DNA from: Bacteroidia bacterium
Lineage (GTDB): Bacteria; Bacteroidota; Bacteroidia; J057
Assembly: GCA_019695295.1 (NCBI GenBank)
Contig: JAIBAH010000029.1
Coordinates: 1 to 39,439, forward strand
Direction: 5' to 3'
DNA: 39,439 bases
The notes under the pieces are model-generated. The model was given only the letters and a program-made list of their open reading frames with translations, was not told the origin of the DNA and did no database searches. How positions within the stretch are numbered: position 1 is the first letter of the stretch; each line of letters begins with the position of its first letter. This document shows positions 9,768 to 18,473 of the stretch, in pieces. The position numbers and the translations under genes were made by a program.

Positions 9768-10316
9768 TCATTTTGCTTTTTTCATCACTGTTCGCTGCAC
9801 TCCCTTTACCGGAAAGGATTTAACCGGAGGAATTTCCTCTGAAGTCCCGCCCGTAGTCTGTACAGGTTCAGTCGGTCCGTATATAATTTCATCCATTAAT
9901 TTTTTACCCTGCATACGGCTGATAGTAGTAAGCCGGGTTCCCTGCACTTCAAAATTGCTCCAAAGCACGCCGCCCAGATAATAATGATCCAGCAAAATAT
10001 CATTATGCTCATCCATAATATAATGACCTTTGGCCCGGTCTTTTTCTATGAGTACATAATCTCTCTCATCAGTACTGTCTTTATTAATCCGATAGACGAT
10101 TTTCCATGTCCATCTTCTGAGCGTATCCTCCGCTTTTTCATTCTCTATTTTACGGATGTGCAGTTCCTTATCCACCGTTTGTACGACTCCTTTTGCAGTA
10201 ATAATCTCTAATTTTCCTTTCCATACTCCCGCCCACGATTCGGGGAAAGCGTCTTTTTGCTGTGCATTTACCAGATTTATCGTATAAAAAAACACAAGTA
10301 TCAATATTCTGTTCAT
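9768..10316 (-). CDS. small exported protein of unknown function
   Basis: A protein of 182 residues beginning with a signal peptide (MNRILILVFFYTINLVNAQQ). The mature part starts AFPESWAGVWKGKLEI and has alternating charged and hydrophobic strands, with segments such as WTWKIVYRI and GHYIMDEHNDILLDHYYLGG. This pattern is like small beta-barrel, lipocalin-like exported proteins of Bacteroidota (the opening W.G.W.G.L is often seen there), but I do not recognise a named family. The C-terminus is basic (RTVMKKAK) and is not a T9SS domain, so it is probably periplasmic. It is convergent with the MFS gene and divergent from the M16-like gene. Confidence 0.72.
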   Translation of the reverse strand: MNRILILVFFYTINLVNAQQKDAFPESWAGVWKGKLEIITAKGVVQTVDKELHIRKIENEKAEDTLRRWTWKIVYRINKDSTDERDYVLIEKDRAKGHYIMDEHNDILLDHYYLGGVLWSNFEVQGTRLTTISRMQGKKLMDEIIYGPTEPVQTTGGTSEEIPPVKSFPVKGVQRTVMKKAK

Positions 10317-10332
10317 AATTTTTTTCAGTTAA

Positions 10333-10377
10333 TTTGGCATAAAGAAACAAAAAATGCTTAATATTGTAACAAAATTA
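10333..10377. promoter_or_regulatory. overlapping divergent promoters of the 9768-10316 and 10397-11695 genes
   Basis: Plus strand: TTTG at 10333-10336, 22 bases, then TAATATTG at 10359-10366 (one mismatch to TAnnTTTG), 30 bases before the ATG at 10397. Minus strand: TAATTTTG at 10370-10377, about 53 bases before the ATG at 10316, without an obvious -33 element. The two -7 boxes lie only 3 bases apart, so polymerase binding at one probably excludes the other. Confidence 0.5.
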
Positions 10378-10396
10378 CAGCAAAATAAATAAAAAT

Positions 10397-11695
10397 ATGG
10401 ATAGTGTACTCAACCGAAAAAAAGCACCCAAAAGTAAACCCTTTCATTACATCCCGCTTCCGGAATATCAAACCCTTTATTTAGACAATGGTATCCCCGT
10501 ATATCTTCTGCCTTTTGGAGAAGTAGAGGTAGTGGAAATACAGGCAGTTTATACATCCGGCAGCGGGTATGAATCCAAAACAGGAGTGTCAGACTTTACT
10601 CCCAGAAATATGTCAGAAGGGACCAAAAACTATTCTTCTTTAGAATTTGCTCAGGCTCTCGACCGCTATGGCTCCTGGCTGGAGTATGACTCCGGTCACG
10701 AAACTACTTCCATCAACCTCATTACGCTGAAACATCTGCTTCCCAATACCCTCCCCTTAATGAAGGAAGTGCTGGAAGAAGCTACTTTTCCGGAGGATGA
10801 ATTTATAAAAATGAAGCAAAGAACGATTCAGAAACTGGCTGTGTCCAGAAAAAAATCGGCCTTTCTTGCAAGTAAATCTTTTGCAGAAAAACTCTATGGG
10901 AAAAATCACCCCTACGGAAGTACGATGGATGTGGAAGAACTCGAACGAATCGAAAGAGCCGATTTGATACATTATTATAATGATTATTTTTTCTATGGGA
11001 ATATGTATCTCACAGTATGTGGTAAATTTGACCAGAAAGAGTTGCTTTCCCTTCTGAATCAATATTTTGGAAAAGAAAAAAGAGAATCCAAACCCCTGAT
11101 GGAATCCCTGTGTAAGTCACCTCTGCAGACAGCCGGGGCGGGAAGGTATCATATCGAACTGGAAGGCGTACAATCTTCCCTGAAAATCGGACACCCGGCA
11201 CTTCCGCTGCATCATCCCGATACTGCGGAAATGAGTTTTGTCAATACGATTCTCGGCGGGTATTTTGGGTCAAGACTGATGCATACAATCCGGGAAAAAG
11301 AAGGGTTTACCTATGGGGTTTATTCCGGATGGAGACCTCACCGTTACGCAGGCGGGTTTGTGGTGCAATGCGATGTAGGCAATCAGTATGTAGAGGAAAC
11401 CATCAAAATCATCCGGAAGGAAATGCGGATTTTACAGGAGGAGCCGGTCAAAAGAAATGAATTGTCCCTGGTAAAAAGATATAAGGCAGGAAGCAGTATC
11501 AGTGAACGGGAAACGCCCTTTCAGATGAACCGCCTCATTCGTTTTTCGGTGAGCAACGGAATTAGTTTTGCGGAAATGAACGAGAAATTTCACCTCCTTC
11601 AGCAAATGAACGCTGACAGAATCATGGAACTGGCAAACCTGTACCTTCAGCCTGATGGATTGATTGAAGTGGTTTGCGGAGAAAAACCCCGGTAA
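10397..11695 (+). CDS. M16 (pitrilysin/insulinase) family protein lacking the zinc-binding HxxEH motif
   Basis: A 432-residue protein with the two-domain M16 fold: an N-terminal half with LDNGIPVYLLPF and AVYTSGSGYESKTGV, and a C-terminal half with RLMHTIREKEGFTYGVYSG, the conserved Arg/Tyr segment of M16 partners. Where active members have HxxEH (typically ...LAHFLEHMLFKGT), this protein reads DFTPRNMSEGT, so both zinc histidines and the catalytic glutamate are missing. That is typical of the non-catalytic beta-like subunit of heterodimeric M16B peptidases. Such subunits usually sit next to an active partner, but none is in this window. No signal peptide is visible, so it is predicted to be cytoplasmic, unlike many exported Bacteroidota M16 pairs. 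A shared hairpin terminator follows the stop. Confidence 0.87.
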   Translation: MDSVLNRKKAPKSKPFHYIPLPEYQTLYLDNGIPVYLLPFGEVEVVEIQAVYTSGSGYESKTGVSDFTPRNMSEGTKNYSSLEFAQALDRYGSWLEYDSGHETTSINLITLKHLLPNTLPLMKEVLEEATFPEDEFIKMKQRTIQKLAVSRKKSAFLASKSFAEKLYGKNHPYGSTMDVEELERIERADLIHYYNDYFFYGNMYLTVCGKFDQKELLSLLNQYFGKEKRESKPLMESLCKSPLQTAGAGRYHIELEGVQSSLKIGHPALPLHHPDTAEMSFVNTILGGYFGSRLMHTIREKEGFTYGVYSGWRPHRYAGGFVVQCDVGNQYVEETIKIIRKEMRILQEEPVKRNELSLVKRYKAGSSISERETPFQMNRLIRFSVSNGISFAEMNEKFHLLQQMNADRIMELANLYLQPDGLIEVVCGEKPR

Positions 11696-11730
11696 AATAC
11701 GGTTTCTTTATAAAAAGATGCTCTGTAATG

Positions 11731-11778
11731 AAAATTCCTGTTGCTCCGGTTATACCCGGGAAACAGGAATTTTTATTT
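11731..11778. terminator. bidirectional terminator between convergent genes
   Basis: A perfect 12-bp stem, AAAATTCCTGTT (11731-11742) with AACAGGAATTTT (11762-11773), closes a 19-base loop that contains a CCGG/CCGG inner pairing. T-runs follow on the plus strand and A-rich sequence provides the run on the minus strand. It lies between the stops of the M16-like gene (11695) and the response-regulator gene (11795). Confidence 0.8.
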
Positions 11779-11794
11779 TCAAAAAAACTCACAA

Positions 11795-13147
11795 TCAGGG
11801 ATTAACCAGTTCTCCGTTCTGAATCATCCTGTATATCGTAGATTTCCCTACATCGAGCTTTTGGGCAACCAACAGAACATTGTTGTCGTATTTTTCAAGA
11901 TAATACTGAATAATTCGCCTTTCGTATTCCCGTAGCGTAATCTCTTCCACCGGAAATAGACTCAAATCGTGGGAAGCATTAAAATTGATATCTTCCGGGT
12001 GAATGTACTGCTCATCCGACATGACGGCAGCCAGTTCAATGATGGCTTTCATTTCCCTCACATTTCCGGGATAAGGATACTTCATCAGTTTTTCTTTTGC
12101 CTGAGCGGAAATCTGAATTTTAGGTAATTTATTTTCCCTGCAAAATTCATCCAGAAAAAACTTGGCGAGCAGAAGAATATCATTTCCCCTTTCCCGCAGG
12201 GGCGGAAGTTCTACGGGAAGCCCCAGTAAACGATAAAATAAATCCTCCCTGAAGTTTCCTTTTTTTACTTCCTCCAAAAGATTTTTGTGAGTTGCTACGA
12301 TTACCCTCACATCAATTTTAACCGCGCCGTTTCCTCCAATCCGGGTTACTTCCCTTTCCTGAAGTACCCTGAGTATTTTGGATTGCAGGGACAACTCCAT
12401 CTCGCCGATTTCGTCCAGAAAAATCGTACCGCCACTGGCTTCCTCAAACTTACCGATTCTCCTGGCATTGGCTCCGGTAAATGCGCCTTTCTCATAGCCA
12501 AACAACTCGCTTTCCATTAATTCCCGGGGGATTGCGGCCATATTTACTGCCACAAAAGGCTGTTTTTTTCTTTCGGAATGATAATGGATAGACTTCGCAA
12601 TCAATTCTTTACCCGTTCCTGTTTCTCCGGTAATCGAAATATTGATATTGGTTTTTACGGCTTTCTCTATCAGTTTGAATACTTTTTCGATTGCAGGACT
12701 GCTGCCAATAATCGCATTCCGGAAGTCATATTTATGTCCGATTTCTTCTCTCAGATACTCAATTTCTCCCTTGAGAGAAAAATTTTCCCGTATCTTTATC
12801 ATCGTATTCCAGACTCTGTTGTTGGTATCTTCGTTTTTTACAATATAATCATAAGCCCCTTCCTTGAGTAATTCTACGGCCGTCCGGATATCTTCCTGAC
12901 CGGATATGATTACCACCTGAGTTTCAGGGCTGCTTTGCTTGATTTTTTTAAGTACCTCTCTGCCATTCAGGTCACCCAGTGTATAATCCAGAGTAACGAC
13001 CTGGGGTTTTTTGTGCAGCAAATTCAGACATTCCTTACCGGAAGAGAGCAGCGTCACTTCATAATCCGGGTTCAGAGAAAGATGGTAAGTCAGAATTTCG
13101 CCGTACCAGGGGTCATCTTCCACTACAAAAATCTTAAAAGGTGTCAT
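11795..13147 (-). CDS. sigma-54-dependent response regulator (NtrC/AtoC family)
   Basis: A 450-residue protein with the full NtrC layout. The receiver (1-120) has the acidic pair at 11-12, phospho-acceptor Asp54 (VTLDYTLGD), Ser82 and Lys104. The AAA+ domain has Walker A GETGTGKE (~174-181), the sigma-54 contact loop GAFTGA (221-226) and Walker [10 protein letters not shown] (~241-249). A C-terminal Fis-type helix-turn-helix follows (~405-450, with [16 protein letters not shown]). It should use ATP hydrolysis to activate sigma-54 RNA polymerase at distant promoters. No cognate kinase is directly adjacent: the nearest, at 14940, is two genes away and is PhoR-like, so this regulator is probably an orphan or has a partner elsewhere. 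I saw no convincing GG-N10-GC sigma-54 promoter in the window. Two CCATTCC direct repeats lie ~90-116 bases upstream of its start. Confidence 0.95.
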   Translation of the reverse strand: MTPFKIFVVEDDPWYGEILTYHLSLNPDYEVTLLSSGKECLNLLHKKPQVVTLDYTLGDLNGREVLKKIKQSSPETQVVIISGQEDIRTAVELLKEGAYDYIVKNEDTNNRVWNTMIKIRENFSLKGEIEYLREEIGHKYDFRNAIIGSSPAIEKVFKLIEKAVKTNINISITGETGTGKELIAKSIHYHSERKKQPFVAVNMAAIPRELMESELFGYEKGAFTGANARRIGKFEEASGGTIFLDEIGEMELSLQSKILRVLQEREVTRIGGNGAVKIDVRVIVATHKNLLEEVKKGNFREDLFYRLLGLPVELPPLRERGNDILLLAKFFLDEFCRENKLPKIQISAQAKEKLMKYPYPGNVREMKAIIELAAVMSDEQYIHPEDINFNASHDLSLFPVEEITLREYERRIIQYYLEKYDNNVLLVAQKLDVGKSTIYRMIQNGELVNP

Positions 13148-13237
13148 ATTTTAATTTCAAAAAACAGTAATAAGTAATTTTATAAATATATTTTTCGATA
13201 AAAATACAAAAAATATCTTAAATTACCATTACAATTT

Positions 13238-13263
13238 CCATTCCAAAAACAGGAAACCATTCC
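13238..13263. repeat. pair of CCATTCC direct repeats upstream of the sigma-54 regulator gene
   Basis: CCATTCC occurs at 13238-13244 and 13257-13263, 19 bases apart start to start, about two helical turns, with a partial CCATT just to the left. Such spacing could suit a dimeric regulator, for example autoregulation by the adjacent gene product. The region is short and low in complexity, so chance is a real alternative. Confidence 0.25.
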
Positions 13264-13335
13264 TTTTTTTACACAATTTTCCTAAAATGCGAAAAAACAG
13301 GATTTTTGTTCAAAAAAAAATATGTTTTTAATCCT

Positions 13336-14760
13336 TTATTTAAATTTGCTGGCTATTAATAATTTCTGTGAATACACTCTTTGGGTACCGTCCAGAATTT
13401 CCAGAAAATAAAGCCCTTCGGTGACATCCGGCAATATCCAGCTGTAAGCATTTCCTTCCTCAAAAGCATGACTAATGACAAGCCTCCCGGTCATATCATA
13501 GAGTTGAAATACCGGTTTGGTTAATTTTTCCCGGACTTTGATGTGAATCACCGACTGAGCCGGATTGGGATAAACCGAAATCTCATTGCCATTATGAGGA
13601 AGGGCAAATGGGGCGAATTCCAGCACATACAAGCCGGTCTGCATATCGGAAACCAGCATTTTCCGGCTCGGCAAAAAAGGATAAACGCCCCAGTTTCCTT
13701 TAAAACTCCGGTTATTTTCGCCGGGATAGGTATCGAAATAGCCCGCAAGGGTGGGATTTTTCGGGTCTGAAAGGTCAAAAATCTGAACGCCGTCATAATA
13801 ATAGGAATTGATGGCGTACTGATCCACAAAAAACTGATTGTGGGGTACGGCGTTGCTGTCATACACCATAAAAGGATTCAGGTAACTCAGTAATTCGGGG
13901 TTGGTTGGGTCTTTCATATCCAGTACCTTTACGGGAGTACCCCAGGTTTCGTCTGCCATGATGTAAATCTTGTCCTTTTCCGACATCCACCCGGTATGAT
14001 TATATCCTGCGTAGGGATAGCCCTGATACTGATTGAGGGTAATGGGATTTTCGTAGTCTTTAAAATCCACGATATAAACCCCTCTTCCTCCGGCATTCAG
14101 GTAGGCGGTATCGTCTTTGATATACATGGCATGGACTCTTCCAAACTCGAGCTGGTCATAGGCTTTTTTCACAATCGGGAAAGCGGGTTTTGATAAGTCA
14201 AGCAGGGCAAATCCATATACAGGAGCACTGGAAAAATGCTTTGGAGAAGCAATATACATACGGTTATTGTCCACAAAGGCTGTATGAGCCTTATCAAAGA
14301 GCGTGTCTGTTTTTTCGTAATCTCCATATAAAAAATCATCATAGACTACCTCCACGCTATCCGGCAAAGGAGATAAATCAATGACCTGAACGGAGCCGGT
14401 TTTTTGGTCAGCAAAAGCGTAGAGGTAATTCCCGTAGGTTTTATAATCCCGGTTAATCACGTTTGCGGAGCGTCCGGGAATATAAGCGGCTTCATAGACA
14501 TGGGAATTATCGGTAACATCTACAATATGTGTACCCATATGAGAACCAATAATGGCAAATTCTCTCCCGTTTCCGGGACTGACCCAACCCCACACTTCAT
14601 TATAACGTAACCCGATACTATAGCTGGTATCTACAGTTACCGCTGGATTGTCCCAGTGTGCCAGCAATTTCATATTCAGGGCCTGAGGCATCTGAGTAAA
14701 GGCTTTCTGTCCCGGAAAGCACAATAAAACGATAAAGTAAAATAGCAATTTTTTTTTCAT
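13336..14760 (-). CDS. choice-of-anchor B / LVIVD-repeat protein with T9SS type A sorting domain
   Basis: A 474-residue protein. A signal peptide (MKKKLLFYFIVLLCFPGQKAFTQ) is followed by a beta-propeller made of LVIVD-type repeats: THIVDVTD, VQVIDLSPL, FALLDLSKP, VYIVDFKDYENP, VKVLDMKDPTNP, VQIFDLSDPKNP and LYVLEFAP. The overall order (EVWGWVSPGNGREFAIIGS, then GTHIVD) is that of the choice-of-anchor B family. The last ~80 residues form a T9SS type A sorting domain (VYPNPAQS, LYDMTGRLV, LPDVTEGLYFLEI), so the protein should cross the outer membrane by T9SS and be anchored or released. No catalytic residues are recognisable; such propellers usually bind ligands. It lies between the sigma-54 regulator gene and the histidine kinase gene, with 188- and 179-base gaps, so it probably has its own promoter. 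Confidence 0.92.
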   Translation of the reverse strand: MKKKLLFYFIVLLCFPGQKAFTQMPQALNMKLLAHWDNPAVTVDTSYSIGLRYNEVWGWVSPGNGREFAIIGSHMGTHIVDVTDNSHVYEAAYIPGRSANVINRDYKTYGNYLYAFADQKTGSVQVIDLSPLPDSVEVVYDDFLYGDYEKTDTLFDKAHTAFVDNNRMYIASPKHFSSAPVYGFALLDLSKPAFPIVKKAYDQLEFGRVHAMYIKDDTAYLNAGGRGVYIVDFKDYENPITLNQYQGYPYAGYNHTGWMSEKDKIYIMADETWGTPVKVLDMKDPTNPELLSYLNPFMVYDSNAVPHNQFFVDQYAINSYYYDGVQIFDLSDPKNPTLAGYFDTYPGENNRSFKGNWGVYPFLPSRKMLVSDMQTGLYVLEFAPFALPHNGNEISVYPNPAQSVIHIKVREKLTKPVFQLYDMTGRLVISHAFEEGNAYSWILPDVTEGLYFLEILDGTQRVYSQKLLIASKFK

Positions 14761-14896
14761 AAATCCGGTTTTTACAAATCAATAACGTAATTATGCCCTG
14801 ATGGGTGTAATCGTTTGGTAAGCGGAAGAAAAGAAGCAATGACCTTCTTTGTTTTTATTCCTCACTGCTGAAACTGAACCTCCCGAATACTTTGGA

Positions 14897-14904
14897 CAAA
14901 ATTA
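14897..14904 (-). promoter_or_regulatory. possible -7 element TAATTTTG for the LVIVD gene
   Basis: TAATTTTG on the minus strand matches TAnnTTTG in the gap between the kinase stop (14940) and the LVIVD start (14760). It would give a leader of about 130 bases, longer than for other genes here, and no -33 element is evident. Confidence 0.35.
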
Positions 14905-14939
14905 GCGAAAAAGCCGGAGAACCTACTCATTCATCTTTT

Positions 14940-15938
14940 TTAATCCGAATAATCATCCTGATTGATTTCTACAATTCTGAGAGAAAAAGTAAAGGTTGTT
15001 CCTTTTCCCGGAGTGCTTTCAACCCAGATATGCTCGCCATGTGCCTCCATAAAATGCTTGCAGATGGAAAGCCCCAGTCCTGTACCTCCTTTTTCGCGGG
15101 AGCGGCTTTTATCCACTCTGAAAAACCGGCGGAAAATCTGCTCCTGAAACTCTTTCTCGATTCCGGGACCTTCATCGGTTACAGAAACCAGCATTTTACC
15201 CTTTGAATCCTCTTTGAGGCTCACCAGAATTTCGCCCTGCTGATTTCCATATTTGATGGAATTGTCAAGAAGATTGGAGATTACCTGATGAATTCTTTCC
15301 CGGTCGGCAAGGACAACCGTATTTTCGTGATGATTGGACTCTATTTTAAAACTCAGCACCCTACCTTTTTTAGTAAGCTTATGTTCCAGACTTTCCATTA
15401 CGTCCAGTACCAGATCATATATATGAAACCGCCTGATTTTCATTTCGATTTCCCTGGCTTCTATCTGAGAGATGATAAGCAAATCATTGATTAAGTCGGA
15501 CAAACGGTCTGCACTTTTCATGGCTTTCTGGAGAAACTTATCCCTCACCTCGGGGTCGTCCACCGCTCCGTCTATCAGCGTGTGAATAAATCCCTGAACT
15601 GCAAAGATAGGGGTTCTCAGCTCATGTGATACCTCCGCAAAAAACTCCCTGCGGTACACCTCCATACTTTTCAGCTGTTCTATTTCTTCGTTTTTTAATT
15701 CTTCTTTTTTCTTCTGCTCCCTGTCCACAAACCATTCGACGCATACAAATATGCTGACAAAAGAGAAAAAGAAAAATACGGCAATCTGTACCAGAAGCGT
15801 AATCGTTTCTTTATACCAAAGGTATTCAAGAATTACAAAACAAGCGAGGATAACCCCGGTAAGGAGCATAGAAATTCCAAATCCGTTGGACAGATTTTCT
15901 GTTTTCCCGTCTTTTACAATTCTGTCGAATAAACTCAT
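14940..15938 (-). CDS. membrane-bound sensor histidine kinase, PhoR-like
   Basis: A 332-residue protein. Two membrane segments (~22-40 and ~47-70) lie close together with almost no periplasmic loop, so sensing probably happens in or at the membrane or through a partner protein. A short coiled stretch follows, then the dimerisation domain with phospho-acceptor His105 (AEVSHELRTPI). The ATPase domain has N-box SNLLDNSIKYG, G1 DEGPGIE, F-box FRRFFRVDKSRSR and G2 GGTGLGLSI. It autophosphorylates and should transfer phosphate to a receiver. The best partner is the OmpR/PhoB-type regulator at 16204, on the same strand and 265 bases upstream. The gap is unusually large for a kinase/regulator pair and has no recognised gene. 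Confidence 0.94.
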   Translation of the reverse strand: MSLFDRIVKDGKTENLSNGFGISMLLTGVILACFVILEYLWYKETITLLVQIAVFFFFSFVSIFVCVEWFVDREQKKKEELKNEEIEQLKSMEVYRREFFAEVSHELRTPIFAVQGFIHTLIDGAVDDPEVRDKFLQKAMKSADRLSDLINDLLIISQIEAREIEMKIRRFHIYDLVLDVMESLEHKLTKKGRVLSFKIESNHHENTVVLADRERIHQVISNLLDNSIKYGNQQGEILVSLKEDSKGKMLVSVTDEGPGIEKEFQEQIFRRFFRVDKSRSREKGGTGLGLSICKHFMEAHGEHIWVESTPGKGTTFTFSLRIVEINQDDYSD

Positions 15939-16203
15939 ACTTTTGTAGCTAAAGACTGCAATTTCAACATTATTTATTACCAGAATATTATGAGAATATT
16001 ACAAAATAATATTTTTGATTTTTGGGGATGAAAGATAATTTTGCTGTATTAATCAGTATCGTTAAGTACCTGACAAAACCATTAACTACGCTGAATCTTC
16101 GATTTCTGAAAGAAACCGCAGACTAAAGGTATATGAAAGTCTCAAGATGCCTTCAGTGTGATCGAAGTTGCATAGCATCCTGTAAAAAATTCAGTTTCTG
16201 CTA

Positions 16204-16881
16204 CTAGGTAACGAACTTATAACCCACCCCTTTTATCGTCTGAATATATCCTTCTCCTATTTTTTCCCTTATTTTCCGGATATGTACATCTACCGTTCTG
16301 TCCACGACAACGACATCTCCCCACACCAAATCCAGAATATCTTCTCTACGGAAAACCTTATTGGGATTGGCGGCCAGAAGTGATAATAGTTCAAATTCTT
16401 TTCGGGGCAGATGTACTGTCTGATTTCCCGATTTTATGATATACTCTCCTTTAATGATTTCCAGCCCCCCTGCAATAATACTGTCATTTTCGTCCTTTTT
16501 ATCGCGGTCGCCCCGCTTCAGTATAGCCTGAACCCGGCTGATAATTACCCTTGGCTTAACGGGTTTTGTGATATAGTCATCGGCACCTACTCCAAAGCCG
16601 GCAAGCTCAGAATATTCCTCTGTTCTTGCGGTAAGGAAAACAATAAAAGTATTTTTAAATAAAGAATTGGAACGAAGTATCCGGCAGGTCTCTACTCCGT
16701 CCATATTCGGCATCATAATATCCAGTATGATTAAATCCGGCCTGAAACTGATTGCCTTTTCTATGCACTCCTCACCATTGGTAGCGGATTTAACCAGGAA
16801 ACCCTCCCGGATGAAATTATAGGTAAGTAAATCTATAATATCATCATCGTCATCAACAATTAGTATTTTCGGATTATCCAT
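16204..16881 (-). CDS. OmpR/PhoB-family response regulator
   Basis: A 225-residue protein. The receiver (1-120) has an unusually long acidic run (VDDDDDI, 9-15), phospho-acceptor Asp54 (LILDIMMPNMDG), Thr84 (FLTARTEE) and Lys107 (YITKPVKP). The C-terminal winged helix (~128-225) has PRKEFELLSLLAANPNKVFRR and ends VDVHIRKIREKIGEGYIQTI-type sequence, diagnostic of PhoB/OmpR. Two consecutive TAG codons end the frame. It lies 14 bases downstream of the TlpA-like lipoprotein gene and is almost certainly co-transcribed with it from the promoter at 18401. Likely partner: the PhoR-like kinase at 14940. Confidence 0.95.
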   Translation of the reverse strand: MDNPKILIVDDDDDIIDLLTYNFIREGFLVKSATNGEECIEKAISFRPDLIILDIMMPNMDGVETCRILRSNSLFKNTFIVFLTARTEEYSELAGFGVGADDYITKPVKPRVIISRVQAILKRGDRDKKDENDSIIAGGLEIIKGEYIIKSGNQTVHLPRKEFELLSLLAANPNKVFRREDILDLVWGDVVVVDRTVDVHIRKIREKIGEGYIQTIKGVGYKFVT

Positions 16882-16895
16882 CTATAGTATAACTT

Positions 16896-18368
16896 TTAGC
16901 GTTCTGGCGAAGTGTTTGAAATTAATGTTTTTATTTTGGATTCCAGCTCTGAACCCATTACTTTTTTCCCTGCTATCTTTCCCTCTTTATCTATCAGCAT
17001 CAGGAAAGGAATTGCCTTTATCTCATACGTCTGGACAACGGGGCTTTGCCAGAACTGATAATCCGAGACATGAATCCAGTACATTTTATAGTCATTGATT
17101 GTTTTCAGCAGGGTTGTTTCTTCCGACTCAATCGCTACACTCATGATTTCAAGTCCGGCAAAATGATATTTTTTATACAAACTGACAAGCGTTCCAATCT
17201 GACTCCGGCACGCAGGTGCGGAACTATTCCAGAAATGCAGCAATACGATTTTCCCCTTAAGGGCTTTGAGCGATTGCGGGACACCTCTGATATCATTCAT
17301 AGCGATTTCAGGCGGTTCGGAACCTGTTTCAAATGCTTGTTTTTTCTTTTCGAGTATATCAATTTCATTAATTTTTGCCGTAATCTGCGCAATTACTTCC
17401 TCTTCCTGAGGATAATTTTTCCGGTAGATGAGGGCATATTTATTATACATCCCCGATTCTTCATCCTGTAATCCTTTCATGATTCCGGAAAGTACAAGCT
17501 GATAAGTCCTGCTTTTCTGAGGGATTTTGGTCAGTAATTTATCCAGAAATAAATAAACAGAATCTTTTCCCATCATTTTTTGGGGAGCGCGTACAAGCGT
17601 CCTTGTGTATGTAACGGCATTTTCCCATACCGGCAGCATATATTCCAGGTTTTCATCTTCCAGATCTATATCTTCAAAATACTGACTTGCAAAGGAATGA
17701 AGCATATTCGGATATTTTTTGGGATTATCCATAATATCAAAAACAGGTAAAAGGCTCATTCTTGCAATTGTAGCAAAATAAGGGTCAGATTTCTGTAAAG
17801 AATCGATATAGCGGACTTCTTCTTTTTTATGCTCAAAAAATCCCAGATGAAGTTCTTCTTTCTGTTTTTTGGTGGCCTTACCTGAACCATAATAAAAAGC
17901 CTGGCGGTTTACCAGTGAATCCAGGCGTTTGTTTTTTTCTGCTATCTGAACCAGCAATTTACGGTAATTATCATTTTGGGGCGAATTGGTCAGTTCTGTA
18001 CTTTGAGACCAGTTGGTTCCGTTTCCTTTTATTTTTACCTCTTCTTCTCCGCCGAGAATAATCAGGGAAAGATTGTTGGTAGAGGTTCCAATCAGATAAA
18101 AGCCCCTTTGAGGCACTTTTCCCTTAAACTTAAAATTGGCATAACTTCCGGACTTTATGAGAGGAGAAGCATTAATCTGACGAATAGAAAGTCCGTCTGT
18201 CTGATAGAGTTTCACGGTATCCGACAAACACTGAACCAATTCCCCCTGAATCCCAAAGATGGATTTTCCGGCCTCGATTACGGACACTTCTTTACATCCC
18301 GAAAGTACGGATAAAAATATAAGAGAAATATAAATAAACTCTTTATAATAATAGCGGCTAATACTCAC
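16896..18368 (-). CDS. lipoprotein with DUF4369-like N-terminus and TlpA/AhpC-type thioredoxin domain lacking one active-site cysteine
   Basis: A 490-residue protein starting at GTG (18368); no ATG is available and a TAnnTTTG promoter lies 32 bases upstream. The lipobox LSVLSGC gives an acylated cysteine at ~25, so it is a membrane-anchored envelope lipoprotein. The N-terminal part (~35-130) looks like the DUF4369 beta domain common in Bacteroidota TlpA-like lipoproteins. The middle is helical. The C-terminal ~130 residues form a thioredoxin fold with IVLLHFWNSS and the cis-proline loop AIPFLMLID. The active-site stretch reads FWNSSAPACRSQ where relatives read FWxxWCGPCxxE: the first cysteine is replaced and only the second is left. 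It therefore cannot do normal dithiol chemistry and may be a binding or sensing protein. It is followed after 14 bases by the PhoB-like regulator gene, which suggests a role in envelope signalling. Confidence 0.88.
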   Translation of the reverse strand: MSISRYYYKEFIYISLIFLSVLSGCKEVSVIEAGKSIFGIQGELVQCLSDTVKLYQTDGLSIRQINASPLIKSGSYANFKFKGKVPQRGFYLIGTSTNNLSLIILGGEEEVKIKGNGTNWSQSTELTNSPQNDNYRKLLVQIAEKNKRLDSLVNRQAFYYGSGKATKKQKEELHLGFFEHKKEEVRYIDSLQKSDPYFATIARMSLLPVFDIMDNPKKYPNMLHSFASQYFEDIDLEDENLEYMLPVWENAVTYTRTLVRAPQKMMGKDSVYLFLDKLLTKIPQKSRTYQLVLSGIMKGLQDEESGMYNKYALIYRKNYPQEEEVIAQITAKINEIDILEKKKQAFETGSEPPEIAMNDIRGVPQSLKALKGKIVLLHFWNSSAPACRSQIGTLVSLYKKYHFAGLEIMSVAIESEETTLLKTINDYKMYWIHVSDYQFWQSPVVQTYEIKAIPFLMLIDKEGKIAGKKVMGSELESKIKTLISNTSPER

Positions 18369-18400
18369 TTCTTATGATGATTCTGTTTTTGAAACCGCTG

Positions 18401-18408
18401 CAAAGATA
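18401..18408 (-). promoter_or_regulatory. -7 element TATCTTTG for the lipoprotein / response-regulator operon
   Basis: TATCTTTG on the minus strand fits TAnnTTTG, 32 bases before the GTG start at 18368, and supports that start. A -33 TTTG is not clear. Confidence 0.6.
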
Positions 18409-18473
18409 ATGAAATTTTCATTCTGTTAAACCGGTATTCTTAGTGTATCAGACATTAATAAAATAAAAAACAA

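Noticed and set aside
13148-13335. Sigma-54 promoter (GG-N10-GC) near the NtrC-type regulator
   Set aside because: No convincing TGGCA/TTGC pair was found here or before neighbouring genes.
15939-16203. A minus-strand frame open except for one TGA in the kinase/regulator gap, possibly a degraded gene
   Set aside because: It is short (under 50 codons), has no recognisable family sequence, and fits chance.
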